This document shows positions 58,835 through 64,000 of a stretch of 64,000 nt of DNA, in pieces. Numbering within the stretch: the stretch's first letter is position 1; each line of letters starts with the position of its first letter. The position numbers were made by a program, and so were the translations under genes. Location: assembly GCF_000968685.2 (NCBI RefSeq), contig NZ_LAKD02000001.1, positions 1-64,000 on the forward strand, written 5' to 3'. The notes under the pieces were generated by a model, which ran no database searches, was not told the origin of the DNA, and saw only the letters and a program-made list of their open reading frames with translations. Source of the DNA: Streptomyces antioxidans. Lineage in GTDB: Bacteria > Actinomycetota > Actinomycetes > Streptomycetales > Streptomycetaceae.

Positions 58835-59959
58835 ATGCCACGTGGACGCCACCGCCAATCCCCTCCCCTGCACAGGCTCCTCCCCTCCGCTTCGGTCGCA
58901 GTCGCGTCAATAACCTGCGCCGCCGGTGCCTGGCTGGTCGGCGATACGGTCGTGATCCGTGGGCTGGCCGCGACCGCGGCCGGTGCCGCGGTCGTCGGGG
59001 CCGTTCTGCTGCGCCGTTGGGACCGCTCGGCCGGCCGCCGGGTCGCGGAGGCCACGAGCGAGACCGCGCGCCAGGAGATGAAGTACGAGGAGCGGATCGC
59101 GGAGCTCGAGGCGGACGCCGAGAAGGCCAGTGAGCTCCGTGGCGCGCTCAACACCCGGCTGCGCGCCAAGCGCGCGGAACTCGCCCGGCTGCGCAATGAA
59201 CACGCCGAGCTGCTGCGCCGCTACGCCACGGCCGAGACCGAGCGGGCCAGCGCCCTGGAGGGCCGCCGTCGGCTCGCGCTGGAGGCCGCGTCCCCGGCGA
59301 AGGAGCTGGAGGCCGCAGGGGTCGCCGCGTCCGCGTCCGCATCAGCATCCGTCTCCGTCGACTCCGACGACGAGCCGGACGAGATCCCCACCGGGCTGCC
59401 GTCGGCCGCCGCGTACGCCAAGGCCGACGAGGCGCTGAGCCGCCTCAGGGAGAGCGCCCGGCGGCAGAAGGAGCGGCGGGAGCAGGCCGCCGCCGCGGTC
59501 GCCCGGGCCGAGGCCCCCGAGCGGGCCACGGAGCGGAACGCGGATCGCGACGACCGTAAGGGCCCGCGCGAGAGCCGGGGCAAGGACGGTGCCGCCACGC
59601 TGGGGAAGCCCCCGGCGGCCGGCGGGCAGGACGGCGACGGCCCGCAGGAGCCGCCCGCCCACACCCGTACGGCCGCCTCGGCGGTGGTGCCGTATGCCGC
59701 GGCACGCCGGGCCGCCTCCCGTTCGGAGAGCGGCTTCGACTACTTCGGCACCCAGAAGAAGCAGACGAAGAAGCAGAAGCGGGAGCCCGAACCGGCCGCC
59801 GAGGAGGACCTTGCGGCCGAGGAGGACCTGGCGGATGTGATCGGCGACGAGACCCTGGCGGAGACCAAGAAGGGCGCGGTGGGCGAGGTCATCGACCTGA
59901 CCGCGCACGACGAGACGGAGCAGATGGACCTCGGGGAGCTGCGCAGCGCGATCTCGTGA
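58835..59959 (+). CDS. Membrane-associated coiled-coil protein of unknown function
   Basis: This 374-residue protein has a basic N terminus and two short hydrophobic segments (about 20-37 and 44-60). A long charged coiled coil follows (about 75-150, RIAELEADAEKASELRGALNTRLRAKRAELARLRNEHAELLRRYATAE), then a low-complexity Ala/Ser linker and a highly charged Lys/Glu/Asp tail (GFDYFGTQKKQTKKQK...). No enzymatic motif was seen. Orthologues beside nuoD-like genes are common in Streptomyces from memory. It is convergent with the NuoD gene and could be a scaffold. Confidence 0.75.
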   Translation: MPRGRHRQSPPLHRLLPSASVAVASITCAAGAWLVGDTVVIRGLAATAAGAAVVGAVLLRRWDRSAGRRVAEATSETARQEMKYEERIAELEADAEKASELRGALNTRLRAKRAELARLRNEHAELLRRYATAETERASALEGRRRLALEAASPAKELEAAGVAASASASASVSVDSDDEPDEIPTGLPSAAAYAKADEALSRLRESARRQKERREQAAAAVARAEAPERATERNADRDDRKGPRESRGKDGAATLGKPPAAGGQDGDGPQEPPAHTRTAASAVVPYAAARRAASRSESGFDYFGTQKKQTKKQKREPEPAAEEDLAAEEDLADVIGDETLAETKKGAVGEVIDLTAHDETEQMDLGELRSAIS

Positions 59960-60052
59960 GGGATCGTGCCGCGCGGCCCGCCCGCGCGTTGACCGGCTAC
60001 GTGCCGATCACGTGTCGGTAGCTTGCCCCTGCCGCCGACTCGTCCCTGTCGC

Positions 60053-61195
60053 CTACTTGTCGATATCGCCGACGACGAAGAAGAGCGACCCCAGGATCGC
60101 CACCATGTCGGCGACGAGGGTGCCGGGCAGCAGCTCGGTGAGCGCCTGGATGTTGTTGTACGACGCCGAGCGGAGCTTCAGCCGGTACGGCGTCTTCTCG
60201 CCCTTGGAGACGAGGTAGTAGCCGTTGAGGCCGAGCGGGTTCTCGGTCCAGGCGTAGGTGTGGCCCTCGGGCGCCTTGAGCACCTTCGGCAGCCGCTGGT
60301 TGATCGGCCCCGCCGGGAGCTCGTCCAGCCGGTCCAGACAGGCGTCGGCCAGCGCCAGCGAGGCGTGCGTCTGCTCCAACAGGCATTCGAACCGGGCGAG
60401 GCAGTCGCCCTCCTCGCGGATGGCGACCTTAAGGACGTCACGGAGCTCGGCGTAGGCCAGATACGGCTCGTCGCGCCGCAGATCGAAGTCGACGCCGGAG
60501 GCCCGGGCGATGGGGCCGCTGACCCCGTACGCGTGCACCGTCTCGCGGGCCAGGACGCCCACGCCGCGGGTGCGGCCCCGGAAGATCTCATTGCCGAGCA
60601 CCAGGTCGTCGTACACGCCCATCCGCGAGCGCACCTCGGCCACGGCCCGCCGGGCCCGGCCCAGCCAGCCCGCAGGGAGGTCGTCCTTGAGACCGCCGAC
60701 CCGGTTGAACATGTAGTGCATCCGGCCGCCGGAGATCTCCTCCATGACGTGCTGAAGGTCCTCGCGCTCCCGGAACGCGTGGAAGATCGGCGTGATGCCG
60801 CCCAGCTCCAGGGGGTAGGAGCCGAGGAACATCAGGTGGTTCAGGACCCGGTTGAGCTCGGCGAGCAGCGTACGGGTCCACACCGCGCGCTCCGGGACCT
60901 CCATGCCCAGCATCCGCTCGACGGCGAGCACGACGCCGAGTTCATTGGAGAAGGCGGAGAGCCAGTCGTGACGGTTGGCGAGCATGATGATCTGGCGGTA
61001 GTCGCGCGCCTCGAAGAGCTTCTCCGCGCCCCGGTGCATATAGCCGATCACCGGCTCGGCGCTCTGGATCCGCTCCCCGTCGAGGACCAGCCGCAGCCGT
61101 AGCACTCCGTGGGTGGAGGGGTGCTGTGGGCCGATGTTGAGCACCATGTCCGTGCTCTCGGCGGCGCCGCCGATGCCGACTGTCGTCTCCGTCAT
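60053..61195 (-). CDS. nuoD: NADH-quinone oxidoreductase subunit D homologue (second copy)
   Basis: This 380-residue homologue of the 49-kDa subunit of complex I forms part of the quinone site. Motifs are [62 protein letters not shown] and [36 protein letters not shown]. His54-Arg55 corresponds to human NDUFS2 His84-Arg85 (mature). It stands alone, not within a nuoA-N cluster, so it is an extra copy (NuoD2). The adjacent gene encodes a MidA-type methyltransferase. The ATG of [10 protein letters not shown] is the start. Confidence 0.9.
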   Translation of the reverse strand: MTETTVGIGGAAESTDMVLNIGPQHPSTHGVLRLRLVLDGERIQSAEPVIGYMHRGAEKLFEARDYRQIIMLANRHDWLSAFSNELGVVLAVERMLGMEVPERAVWTRTLLAELNRVLNHLMFLGSYPLELGGITPIFHAFREREDLQHVMEEISGGRMHYMFNRVGGLKDDLPAGWLGRARRAVAEVRSRMGVYDDLVLGNEIFRGRTRGVGVLARETVHAYGVSGPIARASGVDFDLRRDEPYLAYAELRDVLKVAIREEGDCLARFECLLEQTHASLALADACLDRLDELPAGPINQRLPKVLKAPEGHTYAWTENPLGLNGYYLVSKGEKTPYRLKLRSASYNNIQALTELLPGTLVADMVAILGSLFFVVGDIDK

Positions 61196-61360
61196 GCACA
61201 CCAGTCTCTCAGCAAGCGCCGCGCAACAGGGCCTCCGCCCCTGGCCCCGGCCCCCGCGGCGGAGCCGCATACCGGTGCGCTCCGTGGCCCGGAGCCCCGG
61301 GTTCGGGAAGGGGCGGGAAGGGGAACCGGCCGCCGTAGGCGCCGAGCTCCGCCGGACGCC

Positions 61361-62407
61361 CTACGGCCCGAGCACCCCGTGGGGCAGGCCCACCGGGCGC
61401 AGGAGCCATGTGAAGGCGCCGAGTCCCGCAGGATCGGTCAGCTCGGCGGCCTCGCCCGCCGCGCTGAGCGCACGGACGTACGCGGTGGGATCCCTGGAGG
61501 CCAGGGCGAGCGGGGGTCGGCGGCCGTCGAGGCCCAGAGCGCCCAGCGCCTCGCGCTGCGCCATCAGCCCACCGCCGGGCCCAGCCGCGGCGGCGGACGA
61601 GGCGGCACACGCAACGGCGCATGCGTCCATCGCGACATGCGCCGTCAGATCGCACGACCCATCCGGTACGGGCCGGACCTCGCGCCCCTCCCGGAAGCCG
61701 GTCAGCGTGCCGAAGGGAGGCCGGGCGCCACGCTCGTGGGCGTAGTCGACGGCGACCGCGAGCCCCGCCCGCAAGCAGCCGACGGCCCCCGCCCAGGCCG
61801 CGTCCCGCGGACGGCCGATCTCGGCGCGCAGCCCCGGTTCGCCGCCCGCCAGCGGCCACCAGCGGGCCAGCCACGCCGCGTCCTCGCCGTCCACCGGGTC
61901 GCCCAGCCGCTCGGTGCCGTCCAGGGAGGCGAGGTCCACCTCGACCCGGCGGGGCACGCCGTCCGCGTCGTTCTCGGCCACGTCCACGGGCACGTTGTCA
62001 AGCCACTCGTTGGCGAACAGCAGCCCCGCGCACCCCTCCGGCGGGGCGTCGAGCCAGGCGATCCGCCCGTCCAGGCCCGGCGGCCGCTCCGCCCGCTCCA
62101 CCGCGTACGGACGCAGTCGTCGGCCCAGCCGGTGCGGCAGGCCGGGGGCCAGGGCGAGCACCCGGGTGAGCAGTTCGCCGCGGCCGGCGCCCAGGTCCAC
62201 CAGCGCCACCTCGGCGGGGTGCCCCAGCGCCTCGTCCACCCGGCACAGCAGCTCCGCGACCGCCCGCGCGAACAGCGGTGAGGCCTGCACCGACGTGCGG
62301 AAATGCCCCGCCGGGCCCTCCGGCCGGTGGAAGAAGCCGCCCGGTCCGTACAGCGCGCGTTCGGCCGCCGTACGCCATCCGCTCCACTCACGCTTCTCGC
62401 TCGCCAC
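61361..62407 (-). CDS. SAM-dependent methyltransferase, MidA/NDUFAF7 (DUF185) type
   Basis: This 348-residue protein has a Rossmann methyltransferase core ([13 protein letters not shown]). The family marker is [24 protein letters not shown], matching the GDFxTAPExSxxFG pattern of DUF185. [15 protein letters not shown] matches the NExxDAxPxxR block. NDUFAF7 symmetrically dimethylates Arg85 of the complex I subunit NDUFS2. Here the neighbour on the same strand, 165 bases away, encodes the NuoD homologue with the equivalent Arg55. The GTG start at 62407 has no strong ribosome site. The family call is moderately firm. Confidence 0.78.
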   Translation of the reverse strand: MASEKREWSGWRTAAERALYGPGGFFHRPEGPAGHFRTSVQASPLFARAVAELLCRVDEALGHPAEVALVDLGAGRGELLTRVLALAPGLPHRLGRRLRPYAVERAERPPGLDGRIAWLDAPPEGCAGLLFANEWLDNVPVDVAENDADGVPRRVEVDLASLDGTERLGDPVDGEDAAWLARWWPLAGGEPGLRAEIGRPRDAAWAGAVGCLRAGLAVAVDYAHERGARPPFGTLTGFREGREVRPVPDGSCDLTAHVAMDACAVACAASSAAAAGPGGGLMAQREALGALGLDGRRPPLALASRDPTAYVRALSAAGEAAELTDPAGLGAFTWLLRPVGLPHGVLGP

Positions 62408-62516
62408 ACCACCACGCTATGCGGACTGGTCTCCACCTTGGGGAGTAGGGCCGGGGGTCTCGGATCGCCCCTCGGGCTGACCCGGGAGGGGCCCGGCGAT
62501 ACCTACGCTGGGTGAC

Positions 62517-63713
62517 GTGCAGCGCCTCTACGAATTTCTCCGCAGGCACCCGACAGGGGTGGACACCTTCTGGGCGGTCCTCCTTGTCGCTTCCGGGTTC
62601 CTGTGGCTCGTGGAGACGTCGGTGGGCCGGGGCTCCCGCGTCGCGGGCGTGCCGATCGTCCTGGCGCTGGGGGTGACGATCGCGCTGCGCCGCCGCGCCC
62701 CGGAGAAGATGCTGGTGCTGGCCATACTGTGCGGTCTCGCCCAGCTCGCCACGGACGTCCGGCCGAATGTGGCCGACTTCGCCATGCTGGTGATCGTCTA
62801 CACGGTGGCGGTCACCTCCTCGCGCCCGGCCTCCCGCTTCGCGCTCGGCGTGGCGATCAGCGCGGCCCCCCTCTCCATCCTCCGCTGGCCGCACTCCCAG
62901 CAGGGCTGGTGGGAGGACGTGGTCTCGGCGGTCTTCGTCTCCATCCCCTTCGTGCTGGCCTGGGTGCTCGGCGACTCGATCCGCACCCGCCGCGCCTACT
63001 ACGCCCAGCTCGAGGAGCGGGCCGCCCGGCTGGAGAAGGAGCGCGAGGCGCAGTCGAAGGTCGCGGTGGCCGCCGAGCGCGCCCGGATCGCACGGGAGCT
63101 GCACGACGTCGTGGCGCACAACGTGTCGGTGATGGTGGTGCAGGCGGACGGCGCCGCGTACGTCCTGGACTCCTCGCCCGAACAGACCCGGCAGGCGCTG
63201 GAGACGATCTCCGGTACCGGCCGCCAGGCGCTGGCCGAGATGCGGCGGCTGCTGGGCGTGCTGCGCACCGGGGAGCCGGGCGAGGAGAACGACTACGTCC
63301 CGCAGCCGGACGTCGAGCAGATCGACGAGCTGGTGGAGCAGGTGCGCGTCGCCGGGCTCCCGGTGGACTTCAAGGTCGTGGGCAGCCCGCGCCAGCTCCC
63401 CAGCGGGGTCGAGCTGACCGCGTACCGCATCGTGCAGGAGGCGCTTACCAACACCCGCAAGCACGGCGGCCCGGACGTGGGCGCGAGCGTCCGCCTCACC
63501 TACTTCGACGACGGGCTCGGGCTGCTGGTCGAGGACGACGGGCGGGGTGCGCAGCGCGAGATGTACGAGGACGGCGGCGCCGACGGCAGCGGCCATGGTC
63601 TGATCGGGATGCGGGAGCGCGTCGGCATGGTGGGCGGCACGCTCGACGCGGGCCCGCGACCGGGCGGCGGCTTCAGGATCAGCGCGCTGCTGCCGCTGAA
63701 GCCGGTTCGTTGA
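62517..63713 (+). CDS. NarL-type membrane sensor histidine kinase
   Basis: This 398-residue kinase has four transmembrane helices (about 18-32, 45-58, 66-82, 88-122 and on to 150) without a large outer domain. The HisKA_3 domain has His196 in IARELHDVVAHNVSVM, and HATPase_c has N-box RIVQEALTNTRKH and the glycine loop GHGLIGMRERVGM. It starts with a GTG at 62517, divergent from the methyltransferase. Its partner regulator begins 94 bases after the stop. The sensor probably detects a membrane-associated signal. Confidence 0.9.
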   Translation: MQRLYEFLRRHPTGVDTFWAVLLVASGFLWLVETSVGRGSRVAGVPIVLALGVTIALRRRAPEKMLVLAILCGLAQLATDVRPNVADFAMLVIVYTVAVTSSRPASRFALGVAISAAPLSILRWPHSQQGWWEDVVSAVFVSIPFVLAWVLGDSIRTRRAYYAQLEERAARLEKEREAQSKVAVAAERARIARELHDVVAHNVSVMVVQADGAAYVLDSSPEQTRQALETISGTGRQALAEMRRLLGVLRTGEPGEENDYVPQPDVEQIDELVEQVRVAGLPVDFKVVGSPRQLPSGVELTAYRIVQEALTNTRKHGGPDVGASVRLTYFDDGLGLLVEDDGRGAQREMYEDGGADGSGHGLIGMRERVGMVGGTLDAGPRPGGGFRISALLPLKPVR

Positions 63714-63732
63714 GCCATCTGATGGGTGCGTA

Positions 63733-63793
63733 GGCCAGCTGTCCGGCCAGAGGGACAGGCCAGAGGGACAGGCCAGCTGTCCGGCCAGAGGGA
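63733..63793 (+). repeat. Five 11-13-base repeats between kinase and regulator
   Basis: The stretch consists of GGCCAG-headed units of two kinds: GGCCAGCTGTCC (63733 and 63771) and GGCCAGAGGGACA (63745, 63758 and a shortened copy at 63783). GGACAG/CTGTCC arms at 63766-63782 can fold. It sits in the 94-base gap before the regulator gene. Confidence 0.8.
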
Positions 63794-63807
63794 AGGGACC
63801 GTCCGGG

Positions 63808-64000
63808 ATGTCGATCCGCGTCATGCTCGTCGATGACCAAGTGCTGCTGCGCACCGGCTTCCGGATGGTGCTCGCGGCCCAGCCCGATATGGAGGTCGTC
63901 GCCGAGGCGGGCGACGGGGTGGAGGCGCTTCAGGCGCTGCGCTCCACCGAGGTGGACGTCGTCCTGATGGACGTCCGGATGCCCAGGCTGGACGGGGTGG
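63808..64000 (+). CDS. NarL-type response regulator, cut by the window edge
   Basis: The first 64 residues are visible: MSIRVMLVDDQVLLRTGFRM... with the acidic pocket VDD and the phospho-acceptor Asp in VDVVLMDVRMPRLDG. This is the start of a receiver domain, certainly the partner of the kinase at 62517. The C-terminal DNA-binding domain lies beyond the window. GGAAGGGACC precedes the ATG. Confidence 0.9.
   Translation, partial: MSIRVMLVDDQVLLRTGFRMVLAAQPDMEVVAEAGDGVEALQALRSTEVDVVLMDVRMPRLDGV

Overview
The window is about 70% G+C with strong third-position G/C bias, frequent GTG starts and 4-base stop/start overlaps. It also carries many two-component and ECF sigma/anti-sigma systems, a tipA-type regulator, XRE/DUF397/ATPase genes and a folate-ftsH-hpt-tilS-ppa block. 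Together these point to a Streptomyces chromosome. From memory, the gene order from about 34 kb to the right edge resembles the S. coelicolor SCO3390-SCO3416 neighbourhood in reverse; the species cannot be fixed without a search. No rRNA, tRNA, CRISPR, insertion sequence or prophage was recognised.

Layout. 0-7.8 kb: a polyprenyl-synthetase-like protein with a damaged second metal site, then two sensor-kinase/regulator operons (PAP2-RR-GAF kinase and hypothetical-[REC-PAS-PAS-kinase]-RR). 7.9-17.6 kb: a divergent surface-glycan locus. Leftward it encodes GtrA, a membrane GT2, a GT39-like glycosyltransferase and a membrane-anchored protein with Ig-like repeats. Rightward it encodes a subtilase-fold protein that lacks every catalytic residue, a GH6 cellulase, a receiver-only protein and a GH5 cellulase whose start overlaps the receiver stop. 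17.8-21 kb: an LspA homologue facing two ECF sigma/anti-sigma pairs. 21-24 kb: an MreB-like protein and a PolA-like polymerase. 24.3-27.7 kb: DUF397, site-2 protease, RsbW-like ATPase and XRE regulator, with a shared 12-bp repeat upstream of the DUF397 and ATPase genes. 27.7-34 kb: aldehyde dehydrogenase, DinB-like protein, PadR regulator, a two-gene DrrAB-type exporter behind twin operators, and a caspase-fold protein lacking its catalytic dyad.

34-45.4 kb: glutamate decarboxylase, LysE exporter, TipAL (with its operator and internal TipAS start), DedA, ThrE-like exporter, inorganic pyrophosphatase, D-Ala-D-Ala carboxypeptidase, a zinc metalloprotease, tilS and hpt. 45.5-51.5 kb: ftsH, folE and the opposing folP-NTF2-folB-folK-DUF3180 block (folate synthesis). 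51.6-60 kb: LysX-like aminoacyl-lipid synthase, an esterase, a quaternary-amine-type ABC importer and a coiled-coil protein. 60-62.4 kb: a stand-alone NuoD and, next to it, a MidA/NDUFAF7-type methyltransferase, whose mitochondrial counterparts are enzyme and substrate. 62.5 kb to the edge: a sensor kinase and a response regulator cut by the window end.

The most notable signals are the glycan locus with its catalytically empty subtilase, the NuoD-MidA pairing, the 12-bp repeats shared by two promoters of the XRE/DUF397/ATPase set, the pseudo-caspase, and a collagen-like linker inside a histidine kinase.
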